The position numbers were made by a program, and so were the translations under genes. From DAIUFH01 sp036844705 (GTDB lineage Bacteria > Bacillota > Clostridia > Tissierellales > Tissierellaceae): a stretch of DNA of 5,955 nt. The stretch lies in assembly GCA_036844705.1 (NCBI GenBank), contig DAIUFH010000106.1, positions 1 to 5,955 of the forward strand, written 5' to 3'. Positions 1-5,900 of this stretch are shown here, piece by piece. Each line of letters starts with the position of its first letter. Within the stretch, counting starts at the first letter, position 1. The notes under the pieces were generated by a model. The model saw nothing but the letters and a program-made list of their open reading frames with translations. It ran no database searches and was not told the origin of the DNA.

Positions 1-206
1 ATACCCCTTAATGCTTCTATACCATCCATCTCAGGCATGGTGATATCCATTGTAATTAAATCCGGTCTTTCAGATTTAAACTTTTCTATGGCTTCAGCTC
101 CATTTTGCGCTTCCGCAACAACCTCATAGCCATTGCTCTCTAGTATATCCTTGAGCTTCATTCTCATAAATATTGCATCGTCAACAATTAAAACCCTTTT
201 TGACAT
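1..206 (-). CDS. cheY: CheY chemotaxis response regulator (N-terminal part; cut by window edge)
   Basis: Single-domain receiver protein. In the family, CheA phosphorylates it and CheY-P binds the flagellar switch to set rotation. Translation from ATG at 206 gives 68 residues, beginning MSKRVLIVDDAIFMR, before the window ends; about 50 residues of a typical 120-residue CheY are missing. The acidic pocket D9-D10 and the phosphoacceptor D54 (in TMDITMPEMDG) are visible; the conserved Thr/Ser and Lys further on lie outside. The ATG follows the cheC TAA stop with no gap. A strong AGGAGAGG Shine-Dalgarno (215-222) lies 8 bases upstream inside the end of cheC, so the start is secure. The receiver could in principle belong to a longer protein, but placement after cheC and the lack of a prior domain favour CheY. 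It is the probable substrate of the CheC phosphatase encoded just upstream. Confidence 0.93.
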   Translation of the reverse strand, partial: MSKRVLIVDDAIFMRMKLKDILESNGYEVVAEAQNGAEAIEKFKSERPDLITMDITMPEMDGIEALRG

Positions 207-827
207 TTATTTATCCTCTCCTACTCCTAAAATTTTAAACAAACTACTTAGCACTCCTGGTTTTGGAACAAAATATAGGGAGGATTCAATCTTATCTCCC
301 TGATAAAAGAATTCATTTCGTATAATCATTACATTTTCATCATATTGCTCTGATTCTATATACAAGCTACTAAGTATCGCTCCAAACATGTCCCTAATAA
401 GCAGTGGAACAGATGCTATCAGCTCGACATCTACCATTTGTGCAATTGCATTTAAATATGAGGTTACGAGTATATTTACTAATTCCTTTATAGCAGATTC
501 AGTCAATTCCTCATTGGCTTCTATTCCCAAAGGTATCATCATTTTTACCAGTGCATCAGAAGCTCCATCATCAGTAACAAACATAAACATCCCTTCTGCT
601 GAACCCGTCATTTCCATAATGACCGCATTGACCATATCATCTTCAGGCATTATCTTTTTAAAAACCTCATTATAATTTAATATTTTAATTACTGGTACAG
701 TCATTGAAACAGGTTTATCTATAATCTGCGAAATACTGGACGCTGCATTTCCTCCCCCAATATTGGCAAGCTCTTTAATCACATCCAGTTGAAGTTCCGT
801 AAAGCAAACCCTATCCAACTTTTTCAC
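207..827 (-). CDS. cheC: CheC, CheY-P phosphatase
   Basis: CheC-family phosphatase that hydrolyses CheY-P, and in Bacillus and Thermotoga binds CheD. The two pseudo-symmetric active sites (Asp/Ser-x3-Glu-x2-Asn-x22-Pro) are both intact. Numbered from the GTG at 827, site 1 is D15, E19, N22 and P45 (in LDVIKELANIGGGNAA) and site 2 is S111, E115, N118 and P141 (in ESAIKELVN). About 206 residues, normal for CheC and longer than the one-domain CheX. The start is uncertain. The frame stays open to TTG 860 and ATG 857, giving up to a 50-base overlap with cheA, with GTG at 833 and 827 and TTG at 818 as later options. I chose GTG 827 because family members begin about 10-15 residues before the first motif. 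No candidate has a good Shine-Dalgarno, so translation is probably coupled to cheA termination. The stop abuts the cheY ATG. Confidence 0.93.
   Translation of the reverse strand: MKKLDRVCFTELQLDVIKELANIGGGNAASSISQIIDKPVSMTVPVIKILNYNEVFKKIMPEDDMVNAVIMEMTGSAEGMFMFVTDDGASDALVKMMIPLGIEANEELTESAIKELVNILVTSYLNAIAQMVDVELIASVPLLIRDMFGAILSSLYIESEQYDENVMIIRNEFFYQGDKIESSLYFVPKPGVLSSLFKILGVGEDK
215..222 (-). promoter_or_regulatory. Shine-Dalgarno site of cheY
   Basis: AGGAGAGG on the minus strand, ending 8 bases before the cheY ATG at 206. It lies inside the last codons of cheC, which fixes the cheY start and gives this output gene its own strong initiation site. Confidence 0.8.
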
Positions 828-2796
828 CCACACTTTCGCTGCACAAATTTCCAACATCAAGTATCAATATAATATCCCCATTACCTAATATAGTTGCACC
901 TAAATATTCCTTTCTTGTCTTTAAAATTCCTGTTAATTTCTTAATTACAATCTCCTGCTGGCCTAAAAGTCCATCAACAATAAGACCATAGTATTGGTTG
1001 CCCAACAATGTAATTATAATATGATTGTTCTCATCTGTGGATTCTATTGACAATTTTTCATTGAGTCTAATAACTGGGATAGCTCTTCCTCTATATATAT
1101 AGACCTCACTCTTGTGAGTCTTAAGGATTTCTTCTTTTCCTATCTTCACTACTTTTTCAATAATTCCCAACGGAATAGCAAAAATTTCTTTTCCTATATT
1201 GACCAATAAAGCCTGAATAATGGATAAAGTCAATGGCAGCTTGATTACAAAAGATGTCCCCTTGTTTATCTCGCTGATTACCTCAATACTACCTCCAAGA
1301 CTGGAAATCTTTTGCTTTACGACATCCATGCCAACTCCTCTGCCTGATACGTTTGTAACTTTTTTTGCAGTAGAAAAACCTTGGTTGAATATCAGCTGGA
1401 TAAGATCTTTTTCTCCTAATCCCTTAGTATCTATGCCTTTACGTTCTGCACTGTCTCGTATAGCCTTAGGATCTATTCCTTTACCATCATCACTTACAGT
1501 AATTACAACTCTATTGCCTTCCTGATGTGCAGATAACTTGATTAAACCTTCCTCAGGCTTTCCTAAGGTATGTCTTTCTTCAACCGACTCTATTCCATGG
1601 TCAGCAGCATTTCTTATTAAGTGAATTAAAGGTTCTCCTAATTCTGATACAACAGTTCTATCAAGTTCAGTATCTTCTCCATATATCTCCAATTCCATTT
1701 TTTTATTTAGCTCTTTGGACAAATCCCGAATCATTCTTGGAAATCTATTGAATACTATATTAACAGGTTCCATTCTAATTTTTAGTACCAAATCCTGCAA
1801 ATCTGATGTGATTCTAGCCACATGTTCCAATGGTTCTTTTATCTCTGAGCTTTGACTATCGCTTAAGTCTTCAAGCCTAGTTCTGTAAATTACAAGTTCT
1901 GATACCAGATTCATAAAATTATCTAACTTGCTCAAATCTACCCTGATGGTTTGATTTGTATGATGCTGCTGCTTTTTTGTTGCTTCTCCATTATCAACAT
2001 GAGATTCTTTAATTGCTTCAGAATGAGGTTGTTCAGTTGCTATGGAGATTTTATCATCTATAAGCTGTACATCTACCCTTTCAATCTCTGCAATATTATT
2101 AATGATTTCTTCAACCTTGTCCTTACTCAATTTAGAAATATAAATAAGTCTGAATGAATCCCCAAAGTCCCCTTCTTCCAGTTTTTCAGTATTTGGCTCA
2201 GTATAAGTTATTTCTCCCTCTTGTTCCAGCTTGTTCACAACTAGATAAGACCTGGCACCTTTCAATATACATCCTGACTCTATAACAACTATAATATCGT
2301 AGACATTAAATCCCTTGTCTTGTGCACTTTTTATAATCATATTGTCAGTGTCACTTAATTTATTTCTAACTACTTCTGATTTTGCATTTTTTACTTGAGG
2401 AGTTGCACTTGCCTGTCCTTTTGATACATTTTGTAATTCACTTAAAAGATCGCTAATATCATATTCCTTGTAGTTTTCATCTCTTAAGTCTTCCACTATT
2501 TCGGAAAGTTTGTCCAGGCACTTAAATATCAAGCTTATGACATCTGAGTTTATGCTACTGATTCCTTTTCTAAACAGCTCAAATACATTTTCCATACTAT
2601 GAGTCAATTTCGTCATAGTTGAATACCCCATTGTAGCTGCCATACCCTTTAAAGTATGTGCCGCCCTAAAAATCTCATTCAATACGTTAGTATCATTGGG
2701 CTCTTTTTCAAGTTGAAGTAGACATTCGTTTAAGGTTTGAAGATATTCATCAGTTTCTTCAAAGAACAAATCTCGATATTGGCTGTTATCGTCCAT
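811..2796 (-). CDS. cheA: CheA chemotaxis histidine kinase
   Basis: Cytoplasmic dimeric kinase that autophosphorylates in response to receptors and passes phosphate to CheY and CheB. Length 661, typical for the family. Domains in order: P1 HPt (about 1-105) with phospho-acceptor H47 in AAHTLKG; P2 CheY/CheB-docking domain (about 150-250) between polar linkers; P3 dimerisation helices (about 282-345, starting IRVDLSKLDNFMNLVSELV); P4 ATPase (about 346-520) with N box LIRNAADHGIE (N396), G1 box SDDGKG (435-440), F box GFSTA (473-477) and G2 box GRGVGM (485-490); P5 CheW-like domain (about 522-650) with its Tyr-Arg-Gly turn (568-570) intact. No key residue is missing, so it looks active. ATG 2796 has an AAGGAGTG Shine-Dalgarno 6-8 bases away. 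A 277-base repeat-filled gap separates it from cheR upstream. Its TAG stop (813-811) lies inside or beside the start of cheC. Confidence 0.97.
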   Translation of the reverse strand: MDDNSQYRDLFFEETDEYLQTLNECLLQLEKEPNDTNVLNEIFRAAHTLKGMAATMGYSTMTKLTHSMENVFELFRKGISSINSDVISLIFKCLDKLSEIVEDLRDENYKEYDISDLLSELQNVSKGQASATPQVKNAKSEVVRNKLSDTDNMIIKSAQDKGFNVYDIIVVIESGCILKGARSYLVVNKLEQEGEITYTEPNTEKLEEGDFGDSFRLIYISKLSKDKVEEIINNIAEIERVDVQLIDDKISIATEQPHSEAIKESHVDNGEATKKQQHHTNQTIRVDLSKLDNFMNLVSELVIYRTRLEDLSDSQSSEIKEPLEHVARITSDLQDLVLKIRMEPVNIVFNRFPRMIRDLSKELNKKMELEIYGEDTELDRTVVSELGEPLIHLIRNAADHGIESVEERHTLGKPEEGLIKLSAHQEGNRVVITVSDDGKGIDPKAIRDSAERKGIDTKGLGEKDLIQLIFNQGFSTAKKVTNVSGRGVGMDVVKQKISSLGGSIEVISEINKGTSFVIKLPLTLSIIQALLVNIGKEIFAIPLGIIEKVVKIGKEEILKTHKSEVYIYRGRAIPVIRLNEKLSIESTDENNHIIITLLGNQYYGLIVDGLLGQQEIVIKKLTGILKTRKEYLGATILGNGDIILILDVGNLCSESVGEKVG

Positions 2797-2831
2797 TTAT
2801 TTCACTCCTTTTTTAAACCCTTAATTTCCCG
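2797..2831. other. Short cheA leader outside the repeat element
   Basis: The 35 bases between the element and the cheA ATG hold the cheA Shine-Dalgarno and a second TAAACCC (2814-2820) that repeats the first bases of the element's left end (2834-2840). This may be a trace of an older element boundary or chance. Confidence 0.4.
2803..2810 (-). promoter_or_regulatory. Shine-Dalgarno site of cheA
   Basis: AAGGAGTG on the minus strand, with AAGGAG ending 8 bases before the cheA ATG. cheA therefore initiates independently of cheR, which matters because the repeat element separates the two genes. Confidence 0.8.
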
Positions 2832-2860
2832 TCTAAACCCTAGATCCTTCGATGGCAGTT

Positions 2861-3001
2861 ATTATACTGTACGGCTCAGGATGACAAAGTGGGTCATGAT
2901 TATCCTGCCCAGCTCATGATGACAAAGTAGGTCGTGATTATACTGCCCAGCTCATGATGACAAAGTAGGTCGTGATTATACTGCTCGGCTCAGGATGACA
3001 A
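2861..3001 (-). promoter_or_regulatory. Four repeated promoter-like modules directed toward cheA
   Basis: On the minus strand each 38-bp unit carries TTGTCA, 15 bases, then TATAAT. The -35-like/-10-like pairs are 3001-2996/2980-2975, 2963-2958/2942-2937, 2925-2920/2904-2899 (this -10 is GATAAT) and 2887-2882/2866-2861. TTGTCA matches the vegetative -35 box at 5 of 6 positions and TATAAT is a perfect -10. The 15-base spacer is shorter than the usual 17, so activity is uncertain. If active they would drive cheA-cheC-cheY separately from cheW. Confidence 0.3.
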
Positions 3002-3003
3002 AG
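2862..3003. repeat. 38-bp tandem direct repeat, about 3.7 copies
   Basis: Copies begin at 2862, 2900, 2938 and 2976, exactly 38 bases apart; the last is cut after 28 bases (3003). Each reads approximately TTATACTGCCCAGCTC followed by AGGATGACAAAG and GTAGGTCGTGA, with scattered substitutions. Copies 2 and 3 are nearly identical, and copies 1 and 4 share CGGCTCAGGATGACAAAG. There is no unique spacer between copies, so it is not a CRISPR array. 38 is not a multiple of three and the region is not coding. Confidence 0.9.
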
Positions 3004-3017
3004 CTGTCATTCTGAAC
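2988..3017. repeat. Hairpin at the junction of the two repeat families
   Basis: GCTCAGGATGACA (2988-3000) faces TGTCATTCTGAAC (3005-3017) across a 4-base loop. Eleven of 13 positions are Watson-Crick pairs, plus one G-U wobble and one mismatch in RNA of either strand. No T-tract follows on either strand, so it is not a standard intrinsic terminator. It could form in a read-through cheR-cheA mRNA. Confidence 0.6.
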
Positions 3018-3069
3018 AAACGTGAAGAATCTCCACTCCTTGTCATTCTGAACGAATGTGAAGAATCTC
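3005..3069. repeat. 29-bp direct repeat pair (period 36)
   Basis: Two copies, 3005-3033 and 3041-3069, begin TGTCATTCTGAAC and end GTGAAGAATCTC, with 27 of 29 positions identical. They are separated by CACTCCT. The TGTCATTCTGA part is close to the reverse complement of the CTCAGGATGACA core of the 38-bp array, so the two families are related in inverted orientation. Confidence 0.85.
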
Positions 3070-3073
3070 GGGT

Positions 3074-3847
3074 TTAGATCTTTTCGTATATAAAAGTTGA
3101 TAATTTCTTAAAACCAAATTCCTTTGGATTAAATATACTTTCTGTTGCACCCATAAAGAACACACCACCTGAAACTAAGGATTCATTTATCTTCCTATAT
3201 ATATCATCTTTTGCATCATTTTTAAAGTATATAGTTACATTTCTACAAACTACAGCATGAAACCCTCTATCATACTTGTCTAGAAGTAAGTCATGCCGTT
3301 TAAATCTTACCATATCTTTTATATTGTCCTTAACCATGTAAGTATTGTTTTCCTTGACAAAATACTTTGCCAGGTCTTCATTTCCAATGTTTTTTATTTC
3401 ATTTTCCTTATAAATTCCACGCCTGGCCTTATCAAGGATTGGTTCATCAATATCAGTTGCTAATATCTTGTTTTTTATCTCTACATTGTTCTTATCCAGT
3501 ATTATTCCTATAGAATAAGGCTCGGCACCTATAGAGCAGGCAGCGCTCCAAATATTTAAGGTCTTGAACCTAGGTACTAAAATTTCATTTATTACTTTCT
3601 CAAAATCCTGAAATATATCCTTGTTCCTAAAAAACTCTGTTACATTGATTGTTATATAATCTAAAAACTTGCGTCTAACGTCCTCATCCTTATCTATTAG
3701 AACAGCATATTCTTCCAAGGATGAAGCTCCTGCACCTCTCATGACTGTGGAAATTCTTCTTTGAAGCTGTACTTCCTTATATGCACATAGATTTATATTT
3801 AAATTTTCTTGGACCCAATCATAAAAGAATTCAAAGTTTAAACTCAT
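3074..3847 (-). CDS. cheR: CheR chemotaxis protein methyltransferase
   Basis: Uses S-adenosylmethionine to methylate glutamates on the cytoplasmic helices of chemoreceptors, in opposition to CheB. Length 257, near the family norm. The N-terminal helical domain (about 1-75) ends in NVTEFFR (68-74). The methyltransferase domain follows, with the SAM-binding loop WSAACSIGAEPYS (100-112), an acidic ATDID motif at the end of the second strand (130-134), and the CRNVTIYF motif (201-208). The loop has Ala at 108 where enterobacterial CheR has Glu (GEEPYS); GAEPYS is a variant I believe is common in Firmicutes. The start ATG overlaps the cheB stop (ATGA, 3847-3844), with AGGGTG just upstream. The C-terminus (TFIYEKI) looks full length. 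The final codon and TAA stop sit at the edge of, and inside, the terminal inverted repeat of the downstream element. Confidence 0.96.
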   Translation of the reverse strand: MSLNFEFFYDWVQENLNINLCAYKEVQLQRRISTVMRGAGASSLEEYAVLIDKDEDVRRKFLDYITINVTEFFRNKDIFQDFEKVINEILVPRFKTLNIWSAACSIGAEPYSIGIILDKNNVEIKNKILATDIDEPILDKARRGIYKENEIKNIGNEDLAKYFVKENNTYMVKDNIKDMVRFKRHDLLLDKYDRGFHAVVCRNVTIYFKNDAKDDIYRKINESLVSGGVFFMGATESIFNPKEFGFKKLSTFIYEKI

Positions 3848-4857
3848 ATACTCACCCTAACAAGTTGATTTAATCTTGTGGATATACTTTCAAGATCCAA
3901 TATTTCATCAACAACTCCTTTAGATACCGCACTTCCTGGCATCCCATATACCACACAGGACTCCTGACTTTGGGCTATATTGTAGCCTCCATGATCTTTT
4001 ATGGCAACCATACCATCTGAACCATCCTTTCCCATTCCAGTTAGGATAATTCCCAAAAGATTTCTCTGATACTTTTCTGCTGCAGTTTTGAATAGATAAT
4101 CTACAGCAGGTCTAACTCCATGAAGCTTTGCATTGCTATTTAATCTTATCTTATCTCCTTCTAGATACATATGGAGATCTCCCGGAGCCAAATATACAGT
4201 ATTTTTATTTATAACCATACCATCAGAGGCTTCTACAACACTAATTTTGGATTCATTGTCCATTCTTTCCGCCAGGGAAGATGTAAATCCTTTAGGCATA
4301 TGCTGTGTAATAAATATAGGAAGCTTTATTTTCTCAGGCAATCTGCTAACTATATAAACCAATGCTCTTGGACCACCTGTGGAAGCTCCTATAACCACTG
4401 CTTTAACATCATTGCACTTGGACTTAGAGCAACACAAGTCATCATTTAAAATTTTATCTGCGTATGCTTTTGCATTATAAACGGATTTAATCTTTAATTC
4501 TAGCTCATTTCTAAATTCAAAAAGATTAGCAGTCAAATCTACTGGCTTTTCAATAAAATCCAAGGCACCCAATTCAAGAGCCTCAATAGTCACATATGAT
4601 TTATTGTTAGAGCTTAACATTATAACTGGAATCCTAAAATCTTCTTTAATCCTTTTTAAAGTTTCAATGCCATTTAATTTTGGCATCTCTATATCCAAGG
4701 TTATAATATCCGGCTGCAATTTTGGTATCACTTCAAGAGCATCAGACCCATTACGTGCAATACCGACAACCTCCACACCATCAACCTCTTTTATCGTATC
4801 TGATATGATCTTTCTCATAAAAGCAGAATCATCAACTACCAACAGTTTTATGGTCAT
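3844..4857 (-). CDS. cheB: CheB receptor methylesterase/deamidase, response-regulator type
   Basis: Removes methyl groups from chemoreceptor glutamates (and can deamidate glutamines) when phosphorylated by CheA. With the ATG at 4857 it has 337 residues, typical length. The receiver domain (about 3-120) has D9-D10, phosphoacceptor D55 in TLDIEMPKLNG, and K104 in EKP. A linker with three cysteines (C142, C143, C148) leads to the methylesterase domain (about 151-335). Its catalytic triad is S159 (GASTGG), H186 (TQHMPKGF) and D278 (GMGKDG). An in-frame TTG at 4863 would add two residues, but AAGGAGG (4864-4870) sits 6 bases from the ATG and only one base beyond that TTG, so the ATG is preferred. 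The end overlaps cheR by ATGA, consistent with coupled translation of the antagonistic pair. Confidence 0.96.
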   Translation of the reverse strand: MTIKLLVVDDSAFMRKIISDTIKEVDGVEVVGIARNGSDALEVIPKLQPDIITLDIEMPKLNGIETLKRIKEDFRIPVIMLSSNNKSYVTIEALELGALDFIEKPVDLTANLFEFRNELELKIKSVYNAKAYADKILNDDLCCSKSKCNDVKAVVIGASTGGPRALVYIVSRLPEKIKLPIFITQHMPKGFTSSLAERMDNESKISVVEASDGMVINKNTVYLAPGDLHMYLEGDKIRLNSNAKLHGVRPAVDYLFKTAAEKYQRNLLGIILTGMGKDGSDGMVAIKDHGGYNIAQSQESCVVYGMPGSAVSKGVVDEILDLESISTRLNQLVRVSI

Positions 4858-4863
4858 GATCAA

Positions 4864-4870
4864 CCTCCTT
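4864..4870 (-). promoter_or_regulatory. Shine-Dalgarno site of cheB
   Basis: AAGGAGG on the minus strand, in the 15-base cheD-cheB gap, 6 bases from ATG 4857. It decides for this ATG against the in-frame TTG at 4863, which directly touches it. Confidence 0.85.
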
Positions 4871-4872
4871 AT

Positions 4873-5358
4873 CTAAATGCTGATGACTTCCCTATTGACT
4901 GTCCTTATACTTACTGTAAAGTCACCTAGATCAACAACCATTGTTCTCCCAATATTTCCACCTGTATGCCTTGATAAAATAGGTATATTTAATTCATTTA
5001 GCTTAGCTAAGACAGCCTGTACATTTCGTGAACCTATACTATCACTGTCCTTTTTACCCGGAAAATTGAACATACTCGCCCCTCCAGCAATTTTGGCAAC
5101 GAGATTTTTATTGTTCCTACCTTTAGTTATTTCATCTATCATCTTAGGAATTGCTAGATCTGCAAACTTTTCAGGCTTTTTCTCTCCGTTAAAAAATGTA
5201 CTATCAGGAAGCATTATATGGCTGAGTCCCCCTATTTTTCTTTCCTTATCATAAATGGCTATTCCAACGCATGAACCCAGCCCTAGTGTTATTAGCTTGT
5301 CTGGAGATTCTGATATTCTATAGTCCGAAATGCCTACTTTGATCTCATTTCCCATCAT
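4873..5358 (-). CDS. cheD: CheD chemoreceptor glutamine deamidase
   Basis: Deamidates specific glutamines on chemoreceptors and, in Bacillus and Thermotoga, binds CheC and stimulates its phosphatase activity. Length 161, typical for the family. The papain-like active site is present: T24, C30 (TLGLGSCVGIAIYD) and H47 (GLSHIMLP). Their spacing (6 and 17 residues) equals that of Thermotoga maritima T21, C27 and H44. Further family blocks are KIAGGASMF (89-97), IGSRN (108-112), and HTGGNIGRTM (131-140). Two ATGs in tandem (5358 and 5355) are possible; the GGTG upstream lies 4 or 7 bases away, so the second may be the real one. The TAG stop is 15 bases before the cheB ATG, and a 12- to 15-base gap separates the start from cheW. 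With cheC in the same cluster, the CheC-CheD pair is complete. Confidence 0.95.
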   Translation of the reverse strand: MMGNEIKVGISDYRISESPDKLITLGLGSCVGIAIYDKERKIGGLSHIMLPDSTFFNGEKKPEKFADLAIPKMIDEITKGRNNKNLVAKIAGGASMFNFPGKKDSDSIGSRNVQAVLAKLNELNIPILSRHTGGNIGRTMVVDLGDFTVSIRTVNREVISI

Positions 5359-5371
5359 CTATCACCAATTC

Positions 5372-5839
5372 CTAATCAATTGCGTTAGCTTTTATTTCTG
5401 TGGATGAAAACAATTCATTCTCTTGCTCCTGATTAAACATCATATCAGTATCAAGAACAATTATTATTTCTTCTTCATTCTTTATAAATCCCTTTACATA
5501 CCTCGTAGAAATATTTAAATCCATTGATGTATCCTCAATTTGGTTACCATCAAATCCCTGTATTCCAAATATCTCGTCCACTACTAATCCTAACAAATTA
5601 TTCTTCCACATTACGACAATTACTTTGTCATCAACACCATATGAGTTGTCTACGTTATACAACCTCTTGCCTAAATTTATAATAGGTAAGATTTTGTCAT
5701 TATATTGTATCACACCAAGGAAATAATCGGATGACTCCGGAATTGGATTAGGTTCAATATATTCTATTATCCTTTCAACTTTGGTAATGTCCATGGCAAA
5801 CCTTTGTGTATTACATGAAAACAAAATAAACCGTTCCAT
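5372..5839 (-). CDS. cheW: CheW-like chemotaxis coupling protein (divergent)
   Basis: Cytoplasmic scaffold joining chemoreceptors to the P5 domain of CheA. 155 residues from ATG 5839. It has one CheW domain (about 3-140) that starts with the typical strand FILFSCNTQRFAMDITKVERII and continues with FLGVIQYNDKILPIINL (40-56), KVIVVMWKNNLLGLVVDEI and YVKGFIKNEEEIIIVLD. An odd feature is that the turn that is usually Leu-Arg-Gly is Tyr-Asn-Asp (46-48), which puts N47 at the position of E. coli CheW Arg62. A short Glu/Asn-rich tail follows. The frame is open to GTG 5872, but GAGGTG lies 6 bases before the ATG, so the ATG is preferred. Nothing indicates CheV, since no receiver domain follows. It is the first gene of the cluster, behind a sigma-D-type promoter. 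Confidence 0.9.
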   Translation of the reverse strand: MERFILFSCNTQRFAMDITKVERIIEYIEPNPIPESSDYFLGVIQYNDKILPIINLGKRLYNVDNSYGVDDKVIVVMWKNNLLGLVVDEIFGIQGFDGNQIEDTSMDLNISTRYVKGFIKNEEEIIIVLDTDMMFNQEQENELFSSTEIKANAID

Positions 5840-5845
5840 TAAATT

Positions 5846-5851
5846 CACCTC
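5846..5851 (-). promoter_or_regulatory. Shine-Dalgarno site of cheW
   Basis: GAGGTG on the minus strand, 6 bases from ATG 5839. It favours this start over the in-frame GTG at 5872, which would encode an unlikely 11-residue extension and has no such site. Confidence 0.75.
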
Positions 5852-5900
5852 ACAGCATTTATATATTTGCACTGTCCAGGGACTACATCACATAAATAAT

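Larger units (their letters stand above)
2832..3078. repeat. Composite repeat element with 19-bp terminal inverted repeats between cheR and cheA
   Basis: The left end (2832-2850) reads TCTAAACCCTAGATCCTTC. The reverse complement of 3060-3078 reads TCTAAACCCGAGATTCTTC, matching at 17 of 19 positions. Between these ends lie a 38-bp tandem array and a 29-bp repeat pair, and almost no unique sequence. No open frame here looks coding, so this is a small non-autonomous element. The motifs (GATCCTTCG..., CTCAGGATGACA, TGTCATTCTGAAC...GAAGAATCTC) resemble dispersed intergenic repeats I recall from clostridial and other genomes; that resemblance is from memory, not a search. I see no clear target-site duplication. 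The right terminal repeat contains the cheR stop codon. It could be a MITE-like insertion or an expanded REP-type repeat. Confidence 0.7.

Noticed and set aside
388..675. Plus-strand open frame of 95 codons opposite cheC
   Set aside because: It is antisense to a well-supported gene, has low-complexity Ser/Thr/Ile composition typical of reverse-complement shadows, and shows no recognisable domain.
1220..1525. Plus-strand open frame opposite the CheA ATPase domain
   Set aside because: Antisense to conserved P4 motifs in cheA; composition is a shadow of that coding strand.
2737..2919. Plus-strand 60-codon frame spanning the cheA start and the repeats
   Set aside because: It is partly antisense to cheA and partly inside non-coding tandem repeats whose 38-base period would shift frame at every copy.
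2862..3003. Possible CRISPR array
   Set aside because: The 38-bp units are directly contiguous with no unique spacers, and no cas genes are in the window.
2797..3073. Intrinsic terminator between cheR and cheA
   Set aside because: Hairpins exist, but none is followed by a run of T on the minus strand; read-through is as likely as not.
3524..3526. CheR Ala108 (GAEPYS in place of GEEPYS) as loss of a SAM-binding residue
   Set aside because: The rest of the motif is intact, and I recall GAEPYS as a frequent variant in Firmicutes CheR, so it is not good evidence of inactivity.
4133..5254. Several plus-strand frames opposite cheB and cheD
   Set aside because: All are antisense to genes with intact catalytic motifs and show no family resemblance or convincing start sites.
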